The notes beneath the pieces are model-generated. The model searched no databases. It was not told the DNA's origin and saw only the letters and a program-made list of their open reading frames with translations. A stretch of 64,000 nt of DNA from an uncultured Robinsoniella sp. (GTDB lineage: Bacteria; Bacillota; Clostridia; Lachnospirales; Lachnospiraceae), in the NCBI GenBank assembly GCA_900540475.1, contig UQGG01000017.1, positions 67,391-131,390 of the forward strand. The letters are read 5' to 3'. Below, in pieces: positions 17,902 through 25,508 of the stretch; positions within the stretch are counted from its first letter, which is position 1; each line of letters opens with the position of its first letter. The translations under genes were made by a program, and so were the position numbers.

Positions 17902-18684
17902 TTATAATTCCATATCCCTTCTCACCTGAAAGATATTGATCTTATTTTCCTGAAAACCCTCCAGGATATTCTGAGGCGCCTTTTCATCTGTGATAATGTT
18001 GATGATCCGTTCTGTGGGGCAGCTTACGAAACTGCTGTTGCGCCCAAGTTTACTGTAATCCGCCAATATGTAGGACGTCCCGGTTACACGGTTTAGCATC
18101 AGTTCGTTGATGTTCACTTCGCTTAGAATCTCCGTTGTCATACCGCTCTCCACAGACAGCCCGCTGCAGCCCAGGAAACTTTTCTTGGCCGTAACCTTGC
18201 TGATATTATTGGTGGCAAATTCTCCTACCATGGCTTCCTTAATATCCCGAAGCTCACCTCCGCTGAGAATGACGGATACTTTCGAAGAATGTTCCATAAA
18301 AATGGCTTTTCCGTTATTGGTGATTACCGTAACTCGTTTATCTTTAATATATTTAATCATCTGTAATGCTGTAGCGCTGGTATTGATAAAAATGGTATCC
18401 CCGTCTTCTACCAGCGATGCTGCGTACTGCGCAATTTTCTTGCGGTACATTTTAATCTCATCTTCCTGAGTGACGATCTCATCGTTCTCTCCGCTTACGG
18501 TAGCACCTCCGTAAAAACGCTCTAGTTTTTTGTGATCCTCCAGATACTGGAGATCCCTGCGGATTGTAAGAGGTGAAACCTGAAATTCATCGGCCAGATC
18601 CCCCACTTTCACTGACCCATTACTTTTCAGGGCTTCCAATAATTTCTTTCTTCGATTATCTACTAATGCCCGGCTTCGTTTCAT
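17902..18684 (-). CDS. DeoR-family transcriptional regulator of the ascorbate-type PTS locus
   Basis: A 260-residue repressor-type protein. The DeoR helix-turn-helix is at about residues 22-55 (VKVGDLADEFQVSPLTIRRD), followed by YGGATV and the DeoRC sugar-phosphate sensor domain (FINTSATALQMIKYI, VITNNGKAI, ILSGGELRD, KSFLGCSGLS, ADYSKLGRNSS). It is the same family as UlaR. The ATG has AAAGGAG about ten bases upstream. It lies downstream of the PTS genes on the same strand, after a terminator, with its own operator-like palindrome 100 bases upstream. Confidence 0.85.
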   Translation of the reverse strand: MKRSRALVDNRRKKLLEALKSNGSVKVGDLADEFQVSPLTIRRDLQYLEDHKKLERFYGGATVSGENDEIVTQEDEIKMYRKKIAQYAASLVEDGDTIFINTSATALQMIKYIKDKRVTVITNNGKAIFMEHSSKVSVILSGGELRDIKEAMVGEFATNNISKVTAKKSFLGCSGLSVESGMTTEILSEVNINELMLNRVTGTSYILADYSKLGRNSSFVSCPTERIINIITDEKAPQNILEGFQENKINIFQVRRDMEL

Positions 18685-18781
18685 AACACGCTCTCCTTTA
18701 GTTTTCTATACCACACTTGCTGTCTGGCGCTGCACTAATAATCAGGCAGTACCTGTTTAGTTACTCATGATATATCTCCAA

Positions 18782-18802
18782 TTATATGAACATTTCATAT
18801 AA
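18782..18802. promoter_or_regulatory. Palindromic operator TTATATGA-5-TCATATAA
   Basis: A perfect inverted repeat of two 8-base half-sites with a five-base spacer (ACATT), about 100 bases upstream of the DeoR start. A further half-site, TTTCATATAG, lies at about 18818-18827. It suggests autoregulation by the DeoR protein. Confidence 0.6.
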
Positions 18803-18864
18803 GCGTCAAGCACTTCTTTTCATATAGAGAAATTACCGACAAATACGCTCCGGTGAAACAATTA

Positions 18865-18893
18865 CAGGGCGGCATTATAGAAACGCCGCCCTG
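18865..18893 (-). terminator. Terminator of the ascorbate-type PTS operon
   Basis: A perfect nine-base GC-rich stem, CAGGGCGGC / GCCGCCCTG, with an 11-base loop, 13 bases past the stop of the URO-D-family gene on the minus strand. Confidence 0.65.
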
Positions 18894-18905
18894 TTCCGTA
18901 TTCAT

Positions 18906-19931
18906 TTAACACTTAAAATTGCCGTATTTTTCAAAGCATTCCAGAGCATACAGCATGGATTCCCTGGTTGTCCCAATAGCATCCAGATATCCGTATTCCA
19001 CACCTATCAGTCCACCCTTTGGCGTTGCCCATTTTTCTATCAGTTCTTTTGCTTCCTGTTCGATCAGGGCTTTGTCTCCGGTAGGCAGCGTGGCCTGGAT
19101 GTCAATAGCCGCTTCAAAGCAGATTCTTCCTCTTGCAATTTCAGATACTTCATCAATACCTACCAGCCTTGGCTGATGGATATTAATGATATCAACTCCC
19201 AATTCAATCAGATCTTCTAAAATATCATTGATTTTTCCATCTGTATGAAACCGGATGTCCATGCCGCATTCATGGGCTTTATCAAAAATTCTTTTGTACT
19301 GGGGCTTAAAGATCTCGCGGAATACATTTGGGGAAATCATGAGGTTATTCTGGGTTCCCCAGTCATCTGTGGTGTCATAGCAGTGGATTCTGCCTTTCCC
19401 CAGACGATAGGCTTCTTCGATAATTCCTATTTGATAATCCGCCAGCTTTACAGCCATGGCTTCTATTTCTTCGGGCTCAATCAGACAATCCATCAGCGTA
19501 TTTTCAAAGCCTCTTAAGAAATGCATTCTTTCAAAAATACATTGCGGGCTGTTCAGCTGTACATACAACCCTGCTTTCTCCGCCTTGTCCAGAGCCTCTT
19601 CCAGACCGTCAAACCGTCCCTCCGCCCTGGGATCCGGAAATACATAGTCTTCCATGTCTTCCCATTCTTCAATGGGTACGTTGGTTACCTGACCCATGTC
19701 AGAACCGGTTGCATCATCACTTTCCCAGAGGCATCCCCATTCGTCATATTCTCCATTGGCGGGGCGCACTTTTTTCGAAACCGAAAACTTGCCTTCCGGC
19801 CTCTTATCTTTCGGTGGGAGTACGAAGATACGACATACATCACCTTTCCCGGCTATGCGGTCAAAACGAAGTCCGATTCGGTCCGGTCCTGTAAAATTAA
19901 TGTTTCCTTTTATAATTTCATATCCTGTCAT
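18906..19931 (-). CDS. Uroporphyrinogen decarboxylase (URO-D)-family protein, sugar-operon type
   Basis: A 341-residue protein with the URO-D/MtaA barrel fold signature: the GDEWG-like segment YDEWGCLWES, FERMHFLRGFENTLMD, CYDTTDDWGTQNNLMISP, FREIFKPQYKRIFDKAH, RFHTDGKINDILEDLIELGVDIINIHQP. In zinc-dependent methyltransferase members this last block contains H-x-C; here it is FHTDG, so the zinc Cys is replaced by Asp. It is the last gene of the PTS operon, about 45 bases after the IIB gene, and is not part of a haem pathway. Its position next to the lactonase and PTS suggests action on the sugar acid, possibly the missing decarboxylation step, but this is inference. Confidence 0.75.
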   Translation of the reverse strand: MTGYEIIKGNINFTGPDRIGLRFDRIAGKGDVCRIFVLPPKDKRPEGKFSVSKKVRPANGEYDEWGCLWESDDATGSDMGQVTNVPIEEWEDMEDYVFPDPRAEGRFDGLEEALDKAEKAGLYVQLNSPQCIFERMHFLRGFENTLMDCLIEPEEIEAMAVKLADYQIGIIEEAYRLGKGRIHCYDTTDDWGTQNNLMISPNVFREIFKPQYKRIFDKAHECGMDIRFHTDGKINDILEDLIELGVDIINIHQPRLVGIDEVSEIARGRICFEAAIDIQATLPTGDKALIEQEAKELIEKWATPKGGLIGVEYGYLDAIGTTRESMLYALECFEKYGNFKC

Positions 19932-19947
19932 ATACGTCTCCAGGTGC

Positions 19948-19970
19948 TTGAATTTTCAAACACGCTCTTA
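19948..19970. repeat. Dispersed repeat, solitary end (copy H)
   Basis: A 23-base stretch ending TTTTCAAACACGCTCTTA is identical to the right end of the large repeat copy at 62521-62543. It sits in the 45-base gap between the IIB gene and the URO-D gene. Confidence 0.7.
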
Positions 19971-19976
19971 CCTTCC

Positions 19977-20276
19977 TTACTTTATTTCATTTGGAAAATG
20001 TTCTTTTACAGCATTTAATAAGGTTTCCGTTACTGCCTTTGTGTCAATCAGATTCTTGGTTTCTGCAATTACCGCATTACTTGGAGGCAGCATACCTGCC
20101 CATTCCGGGCTGGTCAATACAATATCAGTAGTTGTAATATAAGAGAGTGCCTCTCCGAATGAACATGATTCAACTGTTGCATCAATATTGTTCTGATCAC
20201 AGATTTTCTTGACACTGATCTTTAATATTGTACTTGTTCCCATTCCGTTTCCACATACACATAAAATATTTAACAT
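19977..20276 (-). CDS. ulaB: PTS ascorbate-type IIB component
   Basis: A 99-residue cytoplasmic phosphocarrier that passes phosphate from IIA to the incoming sugar on IIC. The active-site loop is CVCGNGMGTSTILK with the phosphorylated Cys8, as in UlaB/SgaB and the lactose-type IIB fold; SCSFGEALSY and DIVLTSPEWAG follow. I chose the ATG at 20276, eight bases after AAAGGAG; an upstream TTG start would overlap that site. It follows the IIC gene by 66 bases. Confidence 0.88.
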   Translation of the reverse strand: MLNILCVCGNGMGTSTILKISVKKICDQNNIDATVESCSFGEALSYITTTDIVLTSPEWAGMLPPSNAVIAETKNLIDTKAVTETLLNAVKEHFPNEIK

Positions 20277-20342
20277 CTCTTTTGCTCCTTTCAGCAATCT
20301 ACTTATTTTTATTTGTCACTTTTTATTTTAACCCTGTTTTCC

Positions 20343-21695
20343 CTAACCTGCAATCGGTATTCCGAATAATTGTCCGATACCCTTGAAGATGGCAATTATT
20401 GCTACCCAAAGTGTTGCATAGTCGGCACTTCCCTGCCACCAGGTAAGCTGCAGCATCTGAACAGCCAGTGCAGAACCTAAGATCTGGATAATACCATTAA
20501 CCGTACAGATAATTCCTGCTGCTTTCCATCCGCCAAACTTATTGGCAAAGATTGCAATCGTTGCATTGTCGAAAAACAGCGGTATAAATCCGGGAACCAG
20601 GAAAATCGGGGATTTGAAAATTAATAATCCGCCAAGTCCGATTATCTGTCCCAATGCTCCGAAGAGAAGTCCAAGTACTACGGATTTCGGTGCAAATGCA
20701 AACATCGCAGCACAGTCAACACCTGCAACCGCACCCGGAAGCAGTTTTTCAGAAATACCCTTAAAGGAAATCATTAATTCACCTACAAACATCCGGACAC
20801 CATATAAGAGAACGACGATGTTTGCGGTCAGTGTGATACCAATCCACACCAGGAATACAATATTGTTCTTCAGTCCGCCCTGGTTCAAGCCGTCTGCACT
20901 TCTGAGCCAGTCGATCTGTTCTCCGCCGATAACCAGGAAGATAATGGCGGTTGAAATAAACATAACAAGTGCTGTTGCAATTACGTTATCCTGTAAGAAA
21001 TTCAGGGATTCCGGCATTTTCTTCTTCTCAATATCGTCTTTATCCGGATGTCCCAGTTTTGGAGCAACTTTATAAGCAATATAGCTGACAACCATCTGTT
21101 GATGTGCAATTGTAAAATCCGCTCCTGTTATCTCATGAGTAGGTTTAATTAATAAAGTGGAACAAATTCCCCAATACAATGCTGTTACTGCTGCTGCAAT
21201 TAAAACGGTGGGAATCATGCCAAGTCCTAAGAATCTCCAGACAATATAAGCACTGATACCAGCCTGTACGATCATTGCATTACCAGTTAAGTAAACGGCA
21301 CGGATCTTCGTAAATTTACGAAGTGCTACCAATACCAGGTTCAGGATAAACGCTACCAACAACGTATAAATCCCCCAGGAAGCCCCTGTTCCATCCCCTA
21401 AAATCTTGTCCATCTTCTCGTAAGCCGCTGTCATTGTAGGATAAGTATTCAGGCCCGCCCCCTGAATTCCGGTTGCATTCTGTAATGCTGTAAGTAACTT
21501 ACCAAAATTTGCAATCAAGGCGCCAGAGCCCATTCCCATTACAATGACGCCGATAGAAGCTTTCGCAGCCCCCGTAATTGCCTTTGAAATCTTCTGCTTC
21601 ATTGCAACGTAGCCAATGAAAACGATGATTGCCATCAGTAAGAATGGCTGTCCAAAAATTTGTTTCAAAAGTAAATCCAAAATATAGTTTAGCAT
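20343..21695 (-). CDS. ulaA: PTS ascorbate-type IIC permease (UlaA/SgaT)
   Basis: A 450-residue membrane permease that carries and couples phosphorylation of L-ascorbate or a related sugar acid. Family features: GQPFLLMAIIVFIGYVAMKQ near the N-terminus, the GMGSGALI loop, TGNAMIVQAG, HEITGADFTIAHQQM (the substrate-site segment), YGVRMFVGELMISFKGI and PGFIPLFFDNATIAIFANK. At least ten hydrophobic segments. The length is close to E. coli UlaA (465). I chose the ATG at 21695 after AAAGGAGAGG; the upstream open frame lies in the leader. Confidence 0.92.
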   Translation of the reverse strand: MLNYILDLLLKQIFGQPFLLMAIIVFIGYVAMKQKISKAITGAAKASIGVIVMGMGSGALIANFGKLLTALQNATGIQGAGLNTYPTMTAAYEKMDKILGDGTGASWGIYTLLVAFILNLVLVALRKFTKIRAVYLTGNAMIVQAGISAYIVWRFLGLGMIPTVLIAAAVTALYWGICSTLLIKPTHEITGADFTIAHQQMVVSYIAYKVAPKLGHPDKDDIEKKKMPESLNFLQDNVIATALVMFISTAIIFLVIGGEQIDWLRSADGLNQGGLKNNIVFLVWIGITLTANIVVLLYGVRMFVGELMISFKGISEKLLPGAVAGVDCAAMFAFAPKSVVLGLLFGALGQIIGLGGLLIFKSPIFLVPGFIPLFFDNATIAIFANKFGGWKAAGIICTVNGIIQILGSALAVQMLQLTWWQGSADYATLWVAIIAIFKGIGQLFGIPIAG

Positions 21696-21792
21696 AATCC
21701 CTCTCCTTTCGTATTCCCACGTTCCGCTTATCCGCCCCATCCTGATGCCCGCTGGCATTGAATAAATGTTATCGTGTGTAATATGCTTTAAC

Positions 21793-21863
21793 TTATATGC
21801 TTATTATAATTATTTTTATGAAATATGTCAATTGATTTTTACGATTATTTCATTATTATATGA
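21793..21863 (-). promoter_or_regulatory. Consensus SigA promoter with flanking TTATATG half-sites before the IIC gene
   Basis: On the minus strand: TTGACA (complement of 21826-21831), 17 bases, TATAAT (complement of 21803-21808), a perfect consensus promoter about 105 bases before the IIC start. TTATATGC at 21793-21800 abuts the -10 and TTATATGA at 21856-21863 lies upstream. This internal promoter would let IIC-IIB-URO-D be expressed apart from the upstream lactonase genes, under DeoR control. Confidence 0.7.
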
Positions 21864-21942
21864 TTGTTTTATACTTTAATGATATTTTTCTCCTTAAAAC
21901 ATTCATATATTTTGTCATTTCGTTCATTTACTAATGTCGCTT

Positions 21943-22773
21943 TCATAAATTCAGTTCTTTTTCCAGATAAACAGCCACACCATCCTCGTCATTACTGAGG
22001 GTAATTTCACTGGCAGCGTCTTTCAAACACTGAATACTGTTGCCCATAGCGATTCTTCGGCCCGCACATTCAAACATACTGAGGTCATTGTCATAATCAC
22101 CAAACACGCATACCTGGTTTTCCACAATTCCCAATTGTTCCATAATTTTAAGCAGCGCCGTTTTTTTAGAAACAGATTTATGAAATGCTCCCTGAAGCCC
22201 ATAACCGGTAGACTCGCAATGAACATTTGCTAGATTTCCGGCAAATTCCAGAAATCCGTTCATCCGTATCTCACTGTCTTCATAGACAACAATCTTAGCA
22301 ACATCATCAAAATCCCGGTATATGTCACTGGCTGAAATGGATTCTGCCGCCAGTTTCATCGGATACCCCAATTCATCAGAAAGCTTCTCATAACCGGTGA
22401 TGCGTTTTTTCAGTTTCTCACTGTCATTTGAAAAATACATTGTCTGAGCGGTGTACATCATAAATACCAGCTGCTGCTGCGTAAGAAAAGCCAGAATCTG
22501 TTGTATATCCGGCTTCTCCAGTGCTGCTTCATATAGGATGTTTCCTTTGTTGTCACGTACCAGCGCCCCGTTATTAGACAGCATATAGCTGCATCCGCCG
22601 ATGCATCTGCTGTATACCGCCATCATCTGCTCATCTCTGCCGGATGCAAAACAATTATGAATTCCAAGTTCCTTTGTTTTCATCAGCACCTCTCTGGTAT
22701 AGCTGCTTATTCTCTTCTTACTGTTTAAAAGCGTTCCATCCAGATCGCAGACAATTAACTTTATATCATCCAC
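21943..22773 (-). CDS. HAD-superfamily Cof-type phosphatase
   Basis: A 276-residue haloacid-dehalogenase hydrolase of the Cof/YbjI type. Motif I is CDLDGTLLNSKK with the nucleophilic Asp, motif II ASGRDE, motif III with Lys in the KKTALLKIM region, and motif IV FGDYDNDLSMFE. Such enzymes dephosphorylate sugar phosphates or related metabolites. The GTG start directly follows the stop codon of the creatininase-family gene and has AAGGAGG nine bases upstream, so translation is coupled. In this operon it may prevent accumulation of a phosphorylated dead-end sugar (inference). Confidence 0.85.
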   Translation of the reverse strand: MDDIKLIVCDLDGTLLNSKKRISSYTREVLMKTKELGIHNCFASGRDEQMMAVYSRCIGGCSYMLSNNGALVRDNKGNILYEAALEKPDIQQILAFLTQQQLVFMMYTAQTMYFSNDSEKLKKRITGYEKLSDELGYPMKLAAESISASDIYRDFDDVAKIVVYEDSEIRMNGFLEFAGNLANVHCESTGYGLQGAFHKSVSKKTALLKIMEQLGIVENQVCVFGDYDNDLSMFECAGRRIAMGNSIQCLKDAASEITLSNDEDGVAVYLEKELNL

Positions 22774-23511
22774 CTAATCCGCCTCCTTTATCTCTGCTAT
22801 CTGCCTGCAGAGTTCTTCACACATCCGTTCATACAAGCGCATGCCTTTATCTGCACTTGCACTGGCTGCATCCCCAAACGCTCCGGATTTCAAAAAACTT
22901 TTCCATGGAACTGCCGATGTCGCATACGCCTTTGGCACCTTTGGAAATTCACAGGTTGCTTTCTCCATCTGAACCAGCTCGGGTCTCAGATAGAGCATGA
23001 GTGAAGTCTCCAGTTCCCCCGCATGCCACACTTTTCCATTCCACAGGGGCGTTGTTAGAATATCCTGTACTTTTCTTTCGATTCCGCCAAGGGATATATG
23101 GTACACCAGAGCCCCGCTGTCCTCATCCTTTAATACGCGCAGCACTTCCGTGATTACTTTATGATTGCCGTTATGAAAGGAAAATATAAATAACCGCTTC
23201 ACCCCGGCTCTTCGTATGCTTTTTGCCGCCTGTACACAATATTCCTCCAGACAGGCGGGGGAAATGGAAACAGTTCCTTCATAGTCCCTGGCGGACCATA
23301 CCTGCCCGAAAGTGACACAGGGATAATAATACAGGTCCTCTCGCCGGCTGACTTCTTCCGCCATCGCCTCTGCAATTATGGTATCCGTTCCCATTGGAAG
23401 GTGAAATCCATGTTCTTCCACAGAGCCTAAAGTCAGAATCACACCCTCACTGTTTTTTATTTTATTCTTTGCATCTTCCCAGTTTGTATAAAATAAATTT
23501 CTCACCATCAT
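22774..23511 (-). CDS. Creatininase-family amidohydrolase in the ascorbate-type operon
   Basis: A 245-residue metal-dependent hydrolase. The creatininase metal motif is LGSVEEHGFHLPMGTD (E32, H34, D43 by this start), followed by FSFHNGNHK and WHAGELETSL with the later His and Glu ligands. Family members open lactam or cyclic bonds, including creatininase, formamidases in cofactor biosynthesis, and a sugar-ring hydrolase of inositol breakdown. The start is uncertain: the ATG pair at 23511/23508 follows the IIA stop by one base and suits coupled translation; an ATG at 23535 overlaps IIA and lacks a ribosome site. Lying between IIA and a HAD phosphatase, it may open a ring in the imported substrate. 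Confidence 0.8.
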   Translation of the reverse strand: MMVRNLFYTNWEDAKNKIKNSEGVILTLGSVEEHGFHLPMGTDTIIAEAMAEEVSRREDLYYYPCVTFGQVWSARDYEGTVSISPACLEEYCVQAAKSIRRAGVKRLFIFSFHNGNHKVITEVLRVLKDEDSGALVYHISLGGIERKVQDILTTPLWNGKVWHAGELETSLMLYLRPELVQMEKATCEFPKVPKAYATSAVPWKSFLKSGAFGDAASASADKGMRLYERMCEELCRQIAEIKEAD

Positions 23512-23512
23512 A

Positions 23513-23974
23513 TTATAAAGAGGAGTATTTTTCATCCAATGCCAGCAGATCTTCTACAGTCTTCACTTCTAAAAGCGCATCCATGATATCTGCTGTCAAA
23601 AGCATATTGGCAAGCTTCTCCATATTCTGCATATGCATGGTATGATCCTTGGATGCCAGCACAAAGAATAATCTGGCATCTTTTTCCGGATTTCCTTCTT
23701 CAAAATGTACGGGTTCTTCCACTTTCATAAAGGATACCGCCGTATCATTTACGCCTACCGCACCTTCCTGGGAGTGCGGCATTGCAATATTTGGAGCAAA
23801 AACAATGTACGGACCATATTTTTTCACGCAGCCAATGACAGAATCCACATATGCCTGTTCGATAGAGCCATCTGCCAGTAAAGGCTGGCAGGACGCCGCT
23901 ACTGCCTCTTCCCAGGTATCAAATTTCTGATGAAAACATACTCTGTTCTGATTTACTAATTCTTTTAATAACAT
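23513..23974 (-). CDS. ulaC: PTS ascorbate-type IIA component
   Basis: A 153-residue cytoplasmic IIA of the mannitol/fructose/ascorbate fold, accepting phosphate from HPr at His67 in NIAMPHSQEG. The preceding YGPYIVFAP and following VNDTAVSFMKVEEPVHF are typical of UlaC/SgaA. AGAGG precedes the ATG. It is separated from the IIC and IIB genes by the creatininase and HAD genes, an order unlike the compact E. coli ulaABC. Confidence 0.9.
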   Translation of the reverse strand: MLLKELVNQNRVCFHQKFDTWEEAVAASCQPLLADGSIEQAYVDSVIGCVKKYGPYIVFAPNIAMPHSQEGAVGVNDTAVSFMKVEEPVHFEEGNPEKDARLFFVLASKDHTMHMQNMEKLANMLLTADIMDALLEVKTVEDLLALDEKYSSL

Positions 23975-24090
23975 AAATACTTACCTCTCTTCTTTCCCGC
24001 AATATTCTCATTGATACGTAAAATCCGAATTAAAATATTTCATAAAAACCAGTTTAGCAAACTGAAGCAACGGCTGTTGGGGCTGTCGGA

Positions 24091-24122
24091 GCTGACAGAA
24101 TGCAATTCAAAACACGCTCTTA
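24091..24122. repeat. Dispersed MITE-like repeat, copy G (end fragment)
   Basis: On the minus strand the 150-base gap after ulaG begins TAAGAGCGTGTTTTGAATTG, close to the repeat end, continuing CATTCTGTCAGCT before similarity fades. A small hairpin, CAGTTT-AGC-AAACTG, lies beside it at 24050-24064. It could act as an attenuator between ulaG and the IIA gene. Confidence 0.5.
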
Positions 24123-24124
24123 TT

Positions 24125-25183
24125 TTACAGGACGCTTCTAAACGGCACATTTGGTTCATCCGTAAAGCAGTCTTCAAATCCTCTGCGGTAATGATACTGT
24201 AGTTTATCTTTATCGTTGGGGTAAATGAATTTGCCTCCAACATCCCAGATGAATGGCTTAAACTGATAATCCAGTACATGTTTCTTGAAATTATACAGCA
24301 TCATAATTTCTGCAGGATCTGCCTTAAAATTCGTCCATACATCATAATGAAACGGTATAACCACTTTCGTCTGCAGTGCTTCAGCCATTCTTAAAATGTC
24401 CACGGATGTCATCTTATCCTGATTTCCTGCCGGGTTTTCTCCATAAGAACCAAATGCTACATCTATCTTATGATCTTTTCCATGTTTCGCATAATAAACA
24501 GAATAATGAGAATCTCCGCTGTGGTATATATTTCCACCCGGTGTTTTGATCAGGTAGTTTACTGCTTTTTCATCCATATCCGTCGGGCAGATTCCTGCAA
24601 GGGGCTTTTCAGCCGTAACGATACAGGTTCTGTCAAAAGAATCCAGCACAACAATTTCCACGTCTTTCACTTTCACCACATCGCCAGGTTTTACAATTTT
24701 ACAGCGCTCTTCCGGCACGCCGTAACTGAGCCACTTTTTAACACTTTCCAACGGCCCGATAAACGGTACGTCACCTTCACAGTTTTTCAGAACTGCTGCT
24801 GCAAAGAACGGGTCGATATGATCATTGTGATAATGTGTTGATAAAACTGCATCCACGGTTGTCACTGCAAACGGATCATAGACAATGGGCATCGCTCTTA
24901 GATTTGGCTGCATCAGCCTGCCGCCCGTCATGTTTCTCATTTGATGGTATTCATCCATATATGGTTTTTTCTTTGTTCTTTTTCCGTTTCCAAACCAGAG
25001 ATCAATTGCAATATTAGCATTGCCCTGGGACTTCACCCAAATTCCGGTGCAGCCAAGCCACCACATCGCTACGGTACCTTTTTCCACAACCTCTGCGTCA
25101 ATCTCTTCATTCAGCCAGGTCCCCCATTCCGGAAACGCTCCTAAAATCCAATTTTCTCTTGTAATTTCATCTACTTTACTCAT
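24125..25183 (-). CDS. ulaG: L-ascorbate-6-phosphate lactonase
   Basis: A 352-residue metallo-beta-lactamase-fold enzyme that opens L-ascorbate-6-P to 3-keto-L-gulonate-6-P. The metal motif is THYHNDHID (H117, H119, D121, H122), with further ligands in NIYHSGDSHYSVYY and FHYDVW. Start (ENWILGAFPEWGTWLNEEI), GTVAMWWLGCTGIWVKSQG and length match UlaG of E. coli. GAGGAG lies ahead of the ATG. First gene of the operon, so the imported phosphorylated sugar acid is predicted to be a lactone. Confidence 0.92.
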   Translation of the reverse strand: MSKVDEITRENWILGAFPEWGTWLNEEIDAEVVEKGTVAMWWLGCTGIWVKSQGNANIAIDLWFGNGKRTKKKPYMDEYHQMRNMTGGRLMQPNLRAMPIVYDPFAVTTVDAVLSTHYHNDHIDPFFAAAVLKNCEGDVPFIGPLESVKKWLSYGVPEERCKIVKPGDVVKVKDVEIVVLDSFDRTCIVTAEKPLAGICPTDMDEKAVNYLIKTPGGNIYHSGDSHYSVYYAKHGKDHKIDVAFGSYGENPAGNQDKMTSVDILRMAEALQTKVVIPFHYDVWTNFKADPAEIMMLYNFKKHVLDYQFKPFIWDVGGKFIYPNDKDKLQYHYRRGFEDCFTDEPNVPFRSVL

Positions 25184-25204
25184 TTACTGTTCCTCCTTAA
25201 ATAT

Positions 25205-25309
25205 TCATATAATTCATTATTGTTATGTTCGTTTTAATTGATATGTTTATATTACTACATTTTTAAGTTCATTACAATGTTTTTAAATGAATATTTATTT
25301 TTTATATGA
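25205..25309 (-). promoter_or_regulatory. Promoter of ulaG flanked by TTATATGA half-sites
   Basis: On the minus strand: TTGTAA (complement of 25272-25277), 17 bases, TAATAT (complement of 25249-25254). TTATATGA sites lie on both sides: 25302-25309 upstream and, in the opposite orientation, 25205-25212 downstream, the latter close to the ribosome site. Placement on both sides of the promoter fits repression by looping through the DeoR protein (inference). From 25310 to 25400 I see no other signal. Confidence 0.6.
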
Positions 25310-25403
25310 TCATTTTGTCAATATAAGTGTAAGCAGATTAAGTAACGCTTTATATATGGAAATAGTGCGGATCAGGTGAAGGCTGCAGATCAGGTAAACC
25401 ACC

Positions 25404-25419
25404 ATCTACAAAGCGTCCC
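25404..25419 (-). repeat. Dispersed motif GGACGCTTTGTAGAT, copy 1
   Basis: ATCTACAAAGCGTCCC is the complement of a motif found also at 55006-55021 and 63930-63945. It lies in the gap between the ABC transporter terminator and the ulaG promoter. Confidence 0.55.
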
Positions 25420-25455
25420 ATTTCTCATCCCCCCATTTAAGATTTATAATAAAAA

Positions 25456-25500
25456 ATGGCAGAAACAAAAGCCATTCGCTTCATCTCTGCCATATTTTTA
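25456..25500 (-). terminator. Terminator of the Lpl-type ABC transporter operon
   Basis: ATGGCAGA (25456-25463) pairs with TCTGCCAT (25486-25493); on the minus strand the stem is followed by TTTTTTATT. It lies 16 bases past the stop of the last permease gene. Confidence 0.75.
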
Positions 25501-25508
25501 TAATCTCC

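Noticed and set aside
18654..18684. AACACGCTCT before the DeoR start as another repeat copy
   Set aside because: Only ten bases match the repeat end and they include the ribosome site and leader; chance is sufficient.
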